Shown: positions 36,033 through 45,754 of the stretch, one piece after another
Position numbering within the stretch: position 1 is the first letter of the stretch
Layout of the letters: each line of letters opens with the position of its first letter
Notes under the pieces: generated by a model
Told to the model about the DNA's origin: nothing
What the model saw: only the letters and a program-made list of their open reading frames with translations
The model's database searches: none
Origin: Staphylococcus simiae
GTDB lineage: Bacteria > Bacillota > Bacilli > Staphylococcales > Staphylococcaceae
Direction: 5' to 3'
NCBI RefSeq assembly: GCF_017357005.1
Contig: NZ_CP071589.1
Location: 310,001-374,000, forward strand
DNA: 64,000 nucleotides
Made by a program: the position numbers and the translations under genes

Positions 36033-37870
36033 AATATTGCCTCCTTATGAGTGGTAATAGATTTTGAATATGCTGCAAGTTCTAATGAGTCTTCAACATT
36101 TTGGAACGGCGTAATGATATATAAACCATTAAAATATTGATGAACAGTATCAATTAATGCTTTTGATAGCGTTAAACTAAGTTGTCGTGTCTTTGCTTTA
36201 TCATCTTTAACCGCTTCGAATTGTGCTAAAATATCATCTGACATTTTAATACCAGGCACTTCATTGTGTAGAAATAGAGCATTTTTATAACTTGCTATAG
36301 GCATAATTCCTATGAAAAATGGTGTATCTAGGTGCTTAGTGGCATGATAAATTTCTATTATTTTTTCTTTGCTATACACTGGTTGTGTAATGAAGTAAGA
36401 CATTCCGCTGTCTACTTTCTTTTCTAATCTTTTTACAGCGCCATCTAATTTACGTACATTAGGATTGAAGGCGCCAGCGATATTAAAGTGTGTACATTTC
36501 TTCAGCGCATCACCATCTGTATTAATACCTTGATTAAAACGTAATGCCAGTTCAGTTAATCCTTTAGAATTGACATCATAGACATTAGTAGCTCCAGGTA
36601 GGTGGCCAACTTTAGAAGGATCACCAGTTATGGCTAGAATTTCGTTAACACCTATTAACGATAAGCCTAATAAATGAGATTGTAAGCCAATTAAATTGCG
36701 GTCACGACAAGTTATATGTACTAACGGTTCAATGTTGTAATATTGTTTAATTAAACTTGCTGCAGCGATATTACTTACTCTTACTGTGGCGAGTGAGTTA
36801 TCTGCTAAAGTAACAGCATCAATGTTTGCTTTGTCTAATTTAGCGATATTATCGAAAAATTTAGTCGTGTCTAAATGTTTAGGTGTATCTAATTCGACAA
36901 TAACTGTTGGTCGTTCCCGTACTTTGGATGTCAAGTTTTGTTTAGTCTGTGTTGATGATTGGTTAAAACGTATAGACGTAGTAATAGGTACAACTTTTTT
37001 ACTATTAATTGGTTTAAGGTTAGCAACAGATGATTTAATAAATTTAATGTGTTCTGGCGTTGTACCACAACAACCGCCAATTAAACGAACACCTTCGTTA
37101 ACTAATTGTTGCGCTACAGTTCCAAAGTATTGTGCGTTATCACTATATTTAATTTCACTATTTTCTATATCGAGTAAACTAGCATTTGGATAACAAGATA
37201 AGAATGCTTGATCCGGTAATTCAATATGTGTAAACGATTCTTGCATATGGTGTGGACCGTGATGACAATTAAGTCCAACAATATTTGCACCACAAGCAAC
37301 GATTGATTTAAGTGCACTATTGATATCTGTACCATTAACTAAATAATTAGTATTGGAAGCAGTTAATTGAGCAATGATGGGAATATCATATTTCTGTCTA
37401 GTATGTTTGATGATCTGAGTCAATTCTTCTAAATCGTAGTAAGTTTCGAACAATAGTGCATCGACACCTTCTTCAACTAATGTATCAATTTGAATTTCAC
37501 TATGATAAAGAATAGATTGTAAACTTAAATCATCTTGTTTAATACCACGAAACCCGCCAACGGTACCTAAGATAAATGTGTGATCGGTTGCTGCTTTCTT
37601 GGCAATACGCACGGCAGCTTGATGAATGTCTTTCACTTTATGTTCGAGTCCAAAGTTCTTTAATTTTTCAAAATTAGCACCATATGTATTCGTTTGAATA
37701 ACATCAGCACCTGCAGCAATGTAAGAACGATGGATATGTTCAATTTTGTCTGGGTGAGATAAGTTGTAAGCTTCCGGACAAGTATCAATACCTTCTGAAT
37801 AAAGAATTGTACCCATTGCGCCGTCAGCTACTAAAATGTTGTCTTTCAATTGTGTGAGAAATTGACTCAT
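36029..37870 (-). CDS. metF: Bifunctional homocysteine S-methyltransferase / methylenetetrahydrofolate reductase
   Basis: A 613-residue fusion: an N-terminal homocysteine methyltransferase domain (DGAMGT at the start, zinc site [10 protein letters not shown] near residue 265) and a C-terminal MTHFR domain from about residue 315 ([11 protein letters not shown] near 415, YFITQPVY near 495). It makes methyl-THF and can methylate homocysteine. AAAGGAGG precedes ATG 37870. Its first 47 bases overlap the 3' end of metC, and it overlaps metE by four bases. Confidence 0.92.
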   Translation of the reverse strand: MSQFLTQLKDNILVADGAMGTILYSEGIDTCPEAYNLSHPDKIEHIHRSYIAAGADVIQTNTYGANFEKLKNFGLEHKVKDIHQAAVRIAKKAATDHTFILGTVGGFRGIKQDDLSLQSILYHSEIQIDTLVEEGVDALLFETYYDLEELTQIIKHTRQKYDIPIIAQLTASNTNYLVNGTDINSALKSIVACGANIVGLNCHHGPHHMQESFTHIELPDQAFLSCYPNASLLDIENSEIKYSDNAQYFGTVAQQLVNEGVRLIGGCCGTTPEHIKFIKSSVANLKPINSKKVVPITTSIRFNQSSTQTKQNLTSKVRERPTVIVELDTPKHLDTTKFFDNIAKLDKANIDAVTLADNSLATVRVSNIAAASLIKQYYNIEPLVHITCRDRNLIGLQSHLLGLSLIGVNEILAITGDPSKVGHLPGATNVYDVNSKGLTELALRFNQGINTDGDALKKCTHFNIAGAFNPNVRKLDGAVKRLEKKVDSGMSYFITQPVYSKEKIIEIYHATKHLDTPFFIGIMPIASYKNALFLHNEVPGIKMSDDILAQFEAVKDDKAKTRQLSLTLSKALIDTVHQYFNGLYIITPFQNVEDSLELAAYSKSITTHKEAIL

Positions 37871-38999
37871 TAAATGCCTCCTTTAGTGCATATTTTATAT
37901 CTGCAATCAGCTCATCTGGATCTTCTAAACCGACACTGAGACGGAATAGACCAAATGTAATACCTCGTTGTTGCCTTACTTCTTCTGGTAGTGCCGCATG
38001 AGACATTGTTGCTGGGTGAGATAATATTGTTTCAACACCACCTAAACTTACTGATACAAGAGGTAATGTTAAAGCATCGACAAATGCTTGAGCCTTCGTT
38101 TCATCTTTTAAACGTAAACCTATGACAGCACCTCCATTGTTAGCTTGTTTTAAGTGAGTCACATTATGTCCTGGATAATACACTTCTGTTATTTCATCTT
38201 GCTTGATTAGGAAGTCTACGATTTTTCGAGTATTGGCAACAGATTGACTAAATCTGACAGGCAATGTTTTTAAATGCTTAGCTAACATCCAACTATCTTG
38301 TGCTGATAGAGCATTACCAGTTCCGTTTTGAATTAAATATAATGCGTCGCTGATGACTTTGTTATTTGTAATGACAGCACCAGCAATTAAGTCACTATGA
38401 CCACTTAAAAATTTAGTAGCACTATGAATAACGATGTCTGCCCCAAGTGTTAGAGGGGACTGACCAAGTGGTGTCATAAAGGTATTATCAACAGCTACGA
38501 GTAAGTTATGTGCTTTAGCTATAGTTGATACTGCTTCAATGTCTGTTATTTTAAAACAGGGATTTGAAGGTGTTTCTAAATAAATTAATTTAGTATTAGG
38601 TTGTATAGCTTGTGTGATTGCTTCAAGATTTGTTGTATCAACGGTTGTGAATGCTATGTTGAAACGATTTAAGATTTGTTCTGTTAAACGGAATGTTCCA
38701 CCATAAACATCATCAGGCAAGATAATATGATCACCAGATTTAAATGTTAACAGAACGGCAGACACTGCTGCGATGCCTGAGGCAAATGCAAAAGCATAGT
38801 CGCCATGCTCTAAACGCGCTAATTTTTCTTCAACTAATGTACGGTTTGGATTGCCACTGCGAGCATAATCGTAATGAGTTTGGCCACCTAATTGTTGTTG
38901 ATGAAATGTTGATGAATCGTATAAAGGTGGATTAGCAGAATGGTAATCAATCCCTCGACGCCAATCAAATATCACTTCAGTTTCTCTAGATAAAGTCAT
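37824..38999 (-). CDS. metC: Cystathionine beta-lyase MetC
   Basis: A 391-residue PLP enzyme of the Cys/Met metabolism family. The PLP lysine lies in SATKFLSGHSD near residue 195 and the phosphate-binding SGIAAVSA near 75. It converts cystathionine to homocysteine. It overlaps metI by four bases (ATGA) and metF by 47 bases, so all are in one tightly coupled transcript. The related MetI precedes it, so substrate split between the two is by operon order. Confidence 0.88.
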   Translation of the reverse strand: MTLSRETEVIFDWRRGIDYHSANPPLYDSSTFHQQQLGGQTHYDYARSGNPNRTLVEEKLARLEHGDYAFAFASGIAAVSAVLLTFKSGDHIILPDDVYGGTFRLTEQILNRFNIAFTTVDTTNLEAITQAIQPNTKLIYLETPSNPCFKITDIEAVSTIAKAHNLLVAVDNTFMTPLGQSPLTLGADIVIHSATKFLSGHSDLIAGAVITNNKVISDALYLIQNGTGNALSAQDSWMLAKHLKTLPVRFSQSVANTRKIVDFLIKQDEITEVYYPGHNVTHLKQANNGGAVIGLRLKDETKAQAFVDALTLPLVSVSLGGVETILSHPATMSHAALPEEVRQQRGITFGLFRLSVGLEDPDELIADIKYALKEAFNESISHTIERQHFSS

Positions 39000-40099
39000 A
39001 TAATCCCTCCAACATATGAATGTTTTAAAGCTTGAATAATGTCTCTTTCAATATCTTTGTAATCTTCTATGCCGATGGATAAGCGAATAAGGTATTCATC
39101 GATACCACGTTTATCTTTTTCGATATCAGGCATATCTACATGAGTTTGTGTATATGGAAATGTAATCAGTGTTTCTGTACCACCAAGACTTTCAGCAAAG
39201 ATACAAATTTCTAAATTTTCTAAAAATTTAGCGACGTTATAGTCTCTGTTTAGTCGTAAACTCAGCATACCCGTACGACCGCTATAAAGAACCTGATCAA
39301 TAGCTTCCAGCTCTTGGCATTTGGCAGCTAATTGCTGTGCATTAGATTGACTACGTTCTATACGTAGATGTAACGTTTTAAGTCCACGTTGTAATAAGTA
39401 GCTATCTAACGGAGATAACGTAGCACCAATCATATTATGAAAATCAAATAGCTGTTGTGCTAATTTGTCATCTTTAACTGTGACGACACCAGCGAGTACA
39501 TCGTTATGACCACCAATATATTTTGTAGCAGAATGTAATACAATGTCTGCGCCTTCTTCTAATGGTGTAGATAGATAAGGTGTTAAAAACGTATTATCTA
39601 TAATAGTTAGTAAATGATGTTTCTGCGCTAATTGATAATAAGGTTCCACATTTATAGCAATCATTTGTGGATTAGATATAGGTTCAATAAATAACGCTTT
39701 AGTATTAGCTGTAATTTGATTAGTAACTTCTTCGTAGTTTAAGAAATCAACGTATTTAAATTTAATGCCATATTGTTGTTCATAGAAGTCAAATAAGCGA
39801 AACGTACCACCATATAAATCGAAAGAAACAAGAATTTCGTCATTAGGTTTAAATAAATTACAAATTAATTGAATTGCTGCCATACCACTTGATGTAGCAA
39901 ATGATGCACTTCCTCTTTCTAATTTAGCGAAACTTTCCTCAAATGCACTTCGTGTCGGATTTTTAGTTCTTGTATAATCATATCCAGTTGACTGACCTAG
40001 ACTTGGATGTTGATAGGCGGTAGATAGATATATAGGATTTGCAATTGCACCAGTGTGATCGTGGGTAAGTGCAATTTGTGCTAATTCAGTATCTTTCAT
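38996..40099 (-). CDS. metI: Cystathionine gamma-synthase / O-acetylhomoserine thiolyase MetI
   Basis: A 367-residue PLP enzyme of the same fold as MetC, with the PLP lysine in SATKYIGGHND near residue 195 and SSGMAAIQ near 75. It joins cysteine (or sulfide) to an activated homoserine ester. As first gene of the met operon it follows the T-box leader directly, with AGGAGG before the ATG. Confidence 0.88.
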   Translation of the reverse strand: MKDTELAQIALTHDHTGAIANPIYLSTAYQHPSLGQSTGYDYTRTKNPTRSAFEESFAKLERGSASFATSSGMAAIQLICNLFKPNDEILVSFDLYGGTFRLFDFYEQQYGIKFKYVDFLNYEEVTNQITANTKALFIEPISNPQMIAINVEPYYQLAQKHHLLTIIDNTFLTPYLSTPLEEGADIVLHSATKYIGGHNDVLAGVVTVKDDKLAQQLFDFHNMIGATLSPLDSYLLQRGLKTLHLRIERSQSNAQQLAAKCQELEAIDQVLYSGRTGMLSLRLNRDYNVAKFLENLEICIFAESLGGTETLITFPYTQTHVDMPDIEKDKRGIDEYLIRLSIGIEDYKDIERDIIQALKHSYVGGII

Positions 40100-40555
40100 A
40101 ATTAATGCCTCCTAAAAAATAATAAAAAAAGCTTCCGTCCTTTGAACCCAATTAATTTAATCGGATGCAAAGGACGAAAGCTTAGGTTTCGTGGTACCAC
40201 CTTTATTTGTTACTTTATCACTAAAATAACCTCGTTCAGTACGCCATTTATATTAATCACGACTGAAAGGTAGGCACAATAATATTAAAAAAACTCATTT
40301 AATGTATGTTTAAATGAGTATTAACGGTATTATTGTGACGTAAAATTCCAGTACGCCATTGTAACATAAATGTTAATACTGTATCGCTATAACGGGCGAA
40401 CCCGTAGATACCTCATATTGGTATCAACACTCCAAGGCCATTTTCAAACTTTCTTTCAAAATCTTCTCTCAGCTATTAAAGACTCTCTGTATAAGCAGTG
40501 TAAGTTTTACTTTCCTCTTTATTGTGTTTAAGTATCGTTAAGTTGTAATAAGTTA
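40100..40555 (-). ncRNA. Methionine-specific T-box leader of the met operon
   Basis: A leader of about 455 nt between the promoter and metI. The hallmark T-box AAAGGTGGTACCACG lies at about 40190-40205 on the minus strand, immediately before the terminator stem. Stem I shows the GCTGAGAGAAG block, and GAAA-ATG-GCC-TTGGAG places an AUG (Met) specifier at 40441-40439. Uncharged tRNA-Met would pair with specifier and T-box and allow antitermination; S. aureus has an equivalent leader reported to read initiator tRNA. Confidence 0.9.
40112..40183 (-). terminator. T-box regulatory terminator
   Basis: AAGCTTTCGTCCTTTG pairs with CAAAGGACGGAAGCTT (one mismatch; 40183-40168 with 40144-40129 on the minus strand), followed by a T-rich run to about 40112. 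It is mutually exclusive with the antiterminator containing the T-box. Confidence 0.88.
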
Positions 40556-40561
40556 TTTATT

Positions 40562-40590
40562 ACATTACATAGATTAAAATGATTTGTCAA
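40562..40590 (-). promoter_or_regulatory. met operon promoter
   Basis: TTGACA (40590-40585), a 17-base spacer and TAATGT (40567-40562) on the minus strand. Start site would be near 40555, giving a leader size that matches the known S. aureus met leader. Confidence 0.82.
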
Positions 40591-40755
40591 CAACTTTTCA
40601 GAAAATTTTGATTTAACAGTTAAATTATCGTATTACTAAAAACGATTGGTTGTTAATAAAGACATATAACATTTATTAAATAATTTATGTCTAAAGGTTG
40701 TCCCGTAAAGGTAGAATACATAAAATATAGTTATATAGAAATTTAGAAAAGTGAA

Positions 40756-41604
40756 GTGAGTCGATTGGTAACGAATGATGATCAGCGATTAATAGTATCG
40801 GAAGATGAACACGTAGTTCAAATTAAATTAGAACAAATTAAAGCGAATCCTTATCAACCACGTAAAACGTTTGATGATATGCATTTAAATAATTTAGCGG
40901 ACTCTATTAAACAATATGGAATATTACAGCCTATTGTTGTTAGAAAAACGATACAAGGATATTATATCGTCGTTGGTGAAAGAAGATTTAGAGCATCTAA
41001 ATTAGCTGGTTTAACAACAATTCCAGCCATTATCAAAGACTTATCAGACGAAGATATGATGGAACTTGCAGTCATAGAAAATTTGCAGCGTGAAGATTTA
41101 AATGCGATAGAAGAAGCGGAAAGTTATCAAAGACTAATGCAAGAGTTGAACATCACTCAACGAGAAGTAGCTAAAAGATTAAGTAAATCTAGACCGTATA
41201 TAGCAAATATGTTGCGGTTATTACATTTACCACAAAGTATTATGGCAATGGTTAAAAAAGGTGACTTGTCAGGTGCCCATGGTCGAACTTTATTAGCAAT
41301 TAAAAATCAAAATGATATGATCACAATTGCTCGAAGAGTTATTAAAGAACATTGGAGCGTCCGCCAATTAGAGCAATATATTAGTGGAATAAAACAAAAT
41401 AATAATGAAACAAAAGGTGAGGGTAAAGCACAATATCGTAAACCTAAGTTTATTGCACAACAAGAAAGACAGCTAAAGGAACAATATGGAACTAAAGTAG
41501 ATATATCTACTACTAATAACATTGGGAAAATTACGTTTGAATTTAAATCTCAAGAAGAATTCGAAATACTAATCAAACAATTGAATGTTAACTATGGTAA
41601 ATAA
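40756..41604 (+). CDS. parB: Chromosome partitioning protein ParB (Spo0J)
   Basis: A 282-residue ParB-family DNA-binding CTPase. The N-terminal box IKANPYQPRK is at about residue 28, the CTP-binding GERRFRA motif near 75, an ENLQRED motif near 112, and the HTH REVAKRLSKSRPYIANMLRL near 137. It loads on parS and recruits SMC. No parA is adjacent. Conserved location upstream of ychF-rpsF-ssb-rpsR supports Spo0J rather than Noc. Start GTG 40756 is likely; TTG 40765 is an alternative. Confidence 0.88.
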   Translation: MSRLVTNDDQRLIVSEDEHVVQIKLEQIKANPYQPRKTFDDMHLNNLADSIKQYGILQPIVVRKTIQGYYIVVGERRFRASKLAGLTTIPAIIKDLSDEDMMELAVIENLQREDLNAIEEAESYQRLMQELNITQREVAKRLSKSRPYIANMLRLLHLPQSIMAMVKKGDLSGAHGRTLLAIKNQNDMITIARRVIKEHWSVRQLEQYISGIKQNNNETKGEGKAQYRKPKFIAQQERQLKEQYGTKVDISTTNNIGKITFEFKSQEEFEILIKQLNVNYGK

Positions 41605-41749
41605 AGCATACCTTTATTATAATAGTTCTTTATGTATACATAAGAGCTGGGAAAACAATGAATTTTATAGAGCGAAAGTCTGATTTTTTATGAAGTGATT
41701 CAATATAAAATATTAGTAATATAAAGATAACGAAAGGAGATTAGTATAA

Positions 41750-42634
41750 ATGAATCAAGTTATGAATATTATTTCATCATTATTTGAGCCGCTTACAAAA
41801 ATTGAAACATATGAAAATATAGCGACGAAAATTACTATGATTCTTATATATATCATAGTTGCGATTATAGTTATTAAAATTTTAGATAAAATGATTGAAC
41901 AAGGATTTAGAATACAAAATAAAAGTAAAAAAGGTAATAAAAAACGTTCTAAAACATTAATTACATTAGTACAAAATGTAGTGAAATATATCGTATGGTT
42001 TATTGTAATTACTACTATACTAAGTAAATTTGGTATAAGTGTTGAAGGCGTTATAGCCAGTGCAGGTGTTGTCGGTTTAGCTGTTGGTTTCGGTGCGCAA
42101 ACAATAGTTAAAGATATTATTACAGGCTTTTTTATTATTTTTGAAAGTCAATTTGATGTGGGTGACTATGTTAAGATTAATAATGGTGGTACAACAGTTG
42201 CTGAAGGTACTGTTAAATCAATCGGCTTGAGATCTACACGTATTAATACAATCTCTGGGGAATTAACCATATTACCTAATAGCAGTATGGGAGAGATAAC
42301 CAATTTCTCTATTACCAATGGAACAGCGATTGTAGAAATTCCGGTATCAGTGGATGAGAATATAGATAAAGTAGAGAAAAAATTAAATAAATTATTTTTA
42401 TCATTACGTAGTAAGTATTATCTATTTGTTTCTGATCCAGTCGTGTTAGGTATTGATGCATTCGAAGATACTAGAATTACATTAAGAGTTTCAGCTGAAA
42501 CAATACCTGGAGAAGGTGCTTCGGGAGCTAGAATTATTCGTAAAGAAGCACAAAAAATGTTTATACAAGAAGGTATAAAAACACCACAGCCACTATATGC
42601 AGCATATAATAGCATTGAAAATGATAATAAGTAG
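41750..42634 (+). CDS. Small-conductance mechanosensitive channel (MscS family)
   Basis: A 294-residue MscS channel with three N-terminal helices; the pore helix is Gly/Ala-rich (VIASAGVVGLAVGFGAQTIVKD, around residues 99-120), followed by the beta domain (FDVGDYVKIN) and C-terminal vestibule. It releases solutes on hypo-osmotic shock. AAAGGAG precedes the ATG. It is the YkuT/YyaI-type gene that accompanies parB and ychF in this conserved block. Confidence 0.9.
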   Translation: MNQVMNIISSLFEPLTKIETYENIATKITMILIYIIVAIIVIKILDKMIEQGFRIQNKSKKGNKKRSKTLITLVQNVVKYIVWFIVITTILSKFGISVEGVIASAGVVGLAVGFGAQTIVKDIITGFFIIFESQFDVGDYVKINNGGTTVAEGTVKSIGLRSTRINTISGELTILPNSSMGEITNFSITNGTAIVEIPVSVDENIDKVEKKLNKLFLSLRSKYYLFVSDPVVLGIDAFEDTRITLRVSAETIPGEGASGARIIRKEAQKMFIQEGIKTPQPLYAAYNSIENDNK

Positions 42635-42660
42635 TTTATAATACATGGAGGTCATATTTA

Positions 42661-42864
42661 ATGACGTCAAAATACGGAATAAATGATATAGTAGAAATGA
42701 AAAAGCAACATGCTTGTGGAACTAATCGCTTTAAGATAATTAGAATGGGCGCTGATATACGAATTAAGTGCGAAAATTGTCAAAGAAGTATAATGATTCC
42801 ACGTCAGGCATTTGATAAAAAAATGAAAAAAATTGTAGTATCTCATAATGATACAAATAGATAG
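42661..42864 (+). CDS. DUF951 family protein
   Basis: A 67-residue basic protein with two Cys pairs' worth of zinc-ribbon-like residues (HACG near residue 17, CENCQRS near 36), conserved upstream of ychF in Firmicutes. No assigned function; nucleic-acid binding is possible from composition. GGAGG precedes the ATG, and ychF follows 11 bases after the stop. Confidence 0.8.
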   Translation: MTSKYGINDIVEMKKQHACGTNRFKIIRMGADIRIKCENCQRSIMIPRQAFDKKMKKIVVSHNDTNR

Positions 42865-42875
42865 GAGAATGAGTC

Positions 42876-43973
42876 ATGGCTTTAACAGCAGGAATCGTTG
42901 GTTTGCCTAACGTTGGTAAATCAACATTATTTAATGCAATCACTAAAGCAGGTGCTTTAGCTGCAAACTATCCTTTCGCAACAATTGATCCAAACGTTGG
43001 AATCGTAGAAGTACCAGATACACGTTTGTTGAAATTAGAAGAAATGGTACAACCTAAAAAAACGATACCTACTACATTCGAATTTACAGATATTGCTGGT
43101 ATTGTTAAAGGTGCATCAAAAGGTGAAGGCCTAGGAAATAAATTCTTATCTCATATAAGAGAAGTCGATGCTATATGTCAAGTTGTTCGTGCATTTGATG
43201 ATGATAATGTCACACACGTTTCTGGAAGAGTTGATCCAATTGATGATATAGAAGTTATTAATATGGAACTTGTGTTAGCAGATTTAGAATCTGTTGAAAA
43301 ACGATTGCCACGTATTGAAAAAATGGCACGTCAAAAAGACAAAACAGCTGAAATGGAAGTTCGTATTTTAACTAAAATTAAAGAGGCTCTAGAAAACGGT
43401 AAACCTGTTAGAAGTTTAGAGTTTAATGACGAAGACCAAAAATGGGTTAACCAAGCACAATTACTTACATCTAAAAAAATGTTATACATTGCTAATGTTG
43501 GAGAAGATGAAATTGGTGATCAAGATAATGATAAAGTAAAAGCAATTCGCGAATACGCTACTAAAGAAGACTCAGAAGTGATTGTTATTAGTGCGAAAAT
43601 TGAAGAAGAAATTGCTATGTTAGATGAAGAAGATAAAGAAATGTTCTTAGAAGATTTAGGAATCGAGGAACCAGGGTTAGATAGATTGATAAGAACAACA
43701 TATGAGTTGCTAGGCTTATCAACGTATTTCACTGCTGGCGTACAAGAAGTACGTGCTTGGACGTTTAAACAAGGTATGACAGCACCACAATGCGCTGGTA
43801 TCATTCATACTGACTTTGAACGTGGCTTTATCAGAGCAGAAGTCACAAGTTATGATGACTATGTACAATATGGTGGCGAAAATGGGGCTAAAGAAGCGGG
43901 TAGACAACGTTTAGAAGGTAAAGACTATATTATGCAAGATGGTGACATTGTTCACTTTAGATTTAATGTATAA
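42876..43973 (+). CDS. ychF: Redox-regulated ATPase YchF
   Basis: A 365-residue Obg-family P-loop protein. G1 is GLPNVGKSTLFNAI (residues about 8-21), G3 region DIAGIVKGASKGEGLGNKFL follows near 70, and the C-terminal TGS domain is YFTAGVQEVRAWTF onward (near 280). Unlike most relatives YchF prefers ATP; it associates with ribosomes. TAGGAG precedes the ATG. It ends the parB-side operon with a terminator. Confidence 0.95.
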   Translation: MALTAGIVGLPNVGKSTLFNAITKAGALAANYPFATIDPNVGIVEVPDTRLLKLEEMVQPKKTIPTTFEFTDIAGIVKGASKGEGLGNKFLSHIREVDAICQVVRAFDDDNVTHVSGRVDPIDDIEVINMELVLADLESVEKRLPRIEKMARQKDKTAEMEVRILTKIKEALENGKPVRSLEFNDEDQKWVNQAQLLTSKKMLYIANVGEDEIGDQDNDKVKAIREYATKEDSEVIVISAKIEEEIAMLDEEDKEMFLEDLGIEEPGLDRLIRTTYELLGLSTYFTAGVQEVRAWTFKQGMTAPQCAGIIHTDFERGFIRAEVTSYDDYVQYGGENGAKEAGRQRLEGKDYIMQDGDIVHFRFNV

Positions 43974-43992
43974 TAATTGACTTATTTTGCGA

Positions 43993-44020
43993 GGTGAACT
44001 TTTAATGTTCGCCTTTTTTT
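43993..44020 (+). terminator. Terminator after ychF
   Basis: GGTGAAC pairs with GTTCGCC (one G-T pair), followed by seven T. Confidence 0.85.
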
Positions 44021-44081
44021 ATGTCATTGTGAGCTAGCAATCATATTTAGTTATAACTAGTTATGTACGGATACGTTTAAC

Positions 44082-44273
44082 TTAAAAGAAAGGTATGATA
44101 TGACTTGCTTTTATAATATCTTGAGTACTAAAGAATTGTTTACCTTCACCAGTATAGGCTGGTTGCAGAATTAAATTAGCTTTAGCAGAGTATAGCCATT
44201 CAGGATTAATACCACTATTTAAAATATCTTGAAATTCTTGAAAGTCTTTATTCCAGTCCAAATTTAATTTCAT
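44082..44273 (-). CDS. Small hypothetical protein
   Basis: A 63-residue acidic/aromatic protein, no signal or membrane segment, with a WNKDFQEFQDIL helix-like start. ATG 44273 follows GTGAGGTG at a normal distance. It lies alone on the opposite strand between ychF and rpsF. I do not recognise a family, but start, SD and codon use look real. Confidence 0.6.
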   Translation of the reverse strand: MKLNLDWNKDFQEFQDILNSGINPEWLYSAKANLILQPAYTGEGKQFFSTQDIIKASHIIPFF

Positions 44274-44397
44274 TACTAACACCTCACTTCAATTATAGAA
44301 CGTATGTTCGTATCTGTAAAGTTAATATTTAATTTAACTTAGCAATATATAAGTAAATAAAGATGTAATAATTATACATAGTTAATTCAATTTTCAT

Positions 44398-44425
44398 TGT
44401 AAAAAGTAATAGCTCATGATATAAT
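44398..44425 (+). promoter_or_regulatory. rpsF operon promoter
   Basis: TTGTAA (44398-44403), a 16-base spacer and TATAAT (44420-44425), with the start site expected near 44432, upstream of the S6:S18-type leader. Confidence 0.6.
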
Positions 44426-44452
44426 TCTAAATTGTGAGTAATGAAAATTATT

Positions 44453-44494
44453 CCTTGCTTATCTATTTTCTGATAAGCCGTATAGACCACAAGG
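44453..44494 (+). ncRNA. S6:S18-binding leader motif of the rpsF operon
   Basis: An outer CCTTG/CAAGG helix (44453-44457 with 44490-44494) encloses a hairpin CTTATC/GATAAG followed by CCG. This arrangement matches the known S6:S18 autoregulatory RNA motif. The outer helix sequesters part of the AAGGAGG that serves rpsF, so the bound S6-S18 pair could block initiation. Confidence 0.7.
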
Positions 44495-44509
44495 AGGTGC
44501 AAATATAAA

Positions 44510-44806
44510 ATGAGAACATATGAAATTATGTACATCGTACGCCCAAACATTGAAGAAGATGCTAGAAAAGCGTTAGTTGAACGTTTTAACGGTATCTTAG
44601 CTTCAGAAGGATCAGAAGTTTTAGAAGAAAAAGACTGGGGTAAACGTCGCCTAGCTTATGAAATCAATGACTTCAGTGATGGATTCTACAATATCGTACG
44701 TATTAAAACTGATAATAACAAAGCTACTGACGAATTCCAACGTTTAGCTAAAATCAATGACGATATCATTCGTTATATGGTTATTCGTGAAGACCAAGAT
44801 AAGTAA
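44510..44806 (+). CDS. rpsF: 30S ribosomal protein S6
   Basis: A 98-residue S6 protein beginning [13 protein letters not shown], with the conserved [11 protein letters not shown] segment near residue 42. It binds S18 in the 30S platform. AAGGAGGTG precedes the ATG. First gene of rpsF-ssb-rpsR, with an autoregulatory leader. Confidence 0.97.
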   Translation: MRTYEIMYIVRPNIEEDARKALVERFNGILASEGSEVLEEKDWGKRRLAYEINDFSDGFYNIVRIKTDNNKATDEFQRLAKINDDIIRYMVIREDQDK

Positions 44807-44827
44807 TAATTAGATGGGGGCGTTTAA

Positions 44828-45331
44828 ATGCTAAATAGAGTTGTATTAGTAGGTCGTTTAACGAAAGATCCGGAATACAGAACCACTCCCTCAGGTGTGA
44901 GTGTAGCGACATTCACTCTTGCAGTCAATCGTACTTTTACGAATGCACAAGGTGAACGTGAAGCTGATTTCATTAACTGTGTTGTTTTTAGAAGACAAGC
45001 AGATAATGTTAATAACTATCTATCAAAAGGCAGCTTAGCTGGTGTAGATGGTCGCTTACAATCTCGTAATTATGAAAATCAAGAAGGTCGTCGTGTGTTT
45101 GTTACTGAAGTTGTGTGTGATAGTGTTCAATTCCTTGAACCTAAAAATGCTCAACATAATGGTGGCCAACGTCAACAAAATGAATTCCAAGACTACGGTC
45201 AAGGATTTGGTGGTCAACAATCAGGACAAAACAATTCGAACAATAACGCATCTAACACTAAACAATCCGATAATCCATTTGCTAATGCTAATGGACCTAT
45301 CGATATTAGTGATGATGACTTACCATTCTAA
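44828..45331 (+). CDS. ssb: Single-stranded DNA-binding protein
   Basis: A 167-residue SSB. The OB fold covers about residues 1-105 ([16 protein letters not shown] start), then a Gln/Asn/Gly-rich linker and the acidic protein-docking tip DISDDDLPF. This is the essential chromosomal SSB. It sits between rpsF and rpsR, with GGGGGCG as an SD-like start. Confidence 0.96.
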   Translation: MLNRVVLVGRLTKDPEYRTTPSGVSVATFTLAVNRTFTNAQGEREADFINCVVFRRQADNVNNYLSKGSLAGVDGRLQSRNYENQEGRRVFVTEVVCDSVQFLEPKNAQHNGGQRQQNEFQDYGQGFGGQQSGQNNSNNNASNTKQSDNPFANANGPIDISDDDLPF

Positions 45332-45381
45332 TTAAAATAATCGAAAACACATAAAATAATATTCAAAGGAGGCAGTTAACT

Positions 45382-45624
45382 ATGGCAGGTGGACCAAGAA
45401 GAGGCGGACGTCGTCGTAAAAAAGTATGCTATTTCACAGCAAATGGTATTACACATATCGACTATAAAGACACTGAATTATTGAAACGTTTTATCTCAGA
45501 ACGCGGTAAAATTTTACCACGTCGTGTAACTGGCACTTCAGCTAAATATCAACGTATGTTGACTATAGCTATTAAACGTGCTCGTCATATGGCTTTATTA
45601 CCATATGTAAAAGAAGAACAATAA
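45382..45624 (+). CDS. rpsR: 30S ribosomal protein S18
   Basis: An 80-residue basic S18 protein with [11 protein letters not shown] at the N-terminus and [19 protein letters not shown] near residue 36. It pairs with S6 on the 30S platform. AAAGGAGG precedes the ATG, 50 bases after ssb. Confidence 0.97.
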   Translation: MAGGPRRGGRRRKKVCYFTANGITHIDYKDTELLKRFISERGKILPRRVTGTSAKYQRMLTIAIKRARHMALLPYVKEEQ

Positions 45625-45641
45625 GATATTGTTTAACTTTA

Positions 45642-45676
45642 AACCCCGTAAGCTCAAGGCTTATGGGGTTATTTTT
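45642..45676 (+). terminator. Terminator of the rpsF-ssb-rpsR operon
   Basis: AACCCCGTAAGC pairs with GCTTATGGGGTT with one G-T pair, followed by ATTTTT. Confidence 0.92.
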
Positions 45677-45754
45677 GTGTTTTAAAAGCCAAGTCAATTA
45701 TAAAATCTTATGCAGTTTATTATGAATTAATAAACTGTAAACTTTTAGAGCTAG

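Noticed and set aside
40414..40416. Alternative Met specifier ATG in the GATACC/GGTATC loop of the T-box leader
   Set aside because: It lies in a simple hairpin loop after stem I, whereas the ATG at 40441-40439 has the expected GAA...CTTGGAG specifier context.
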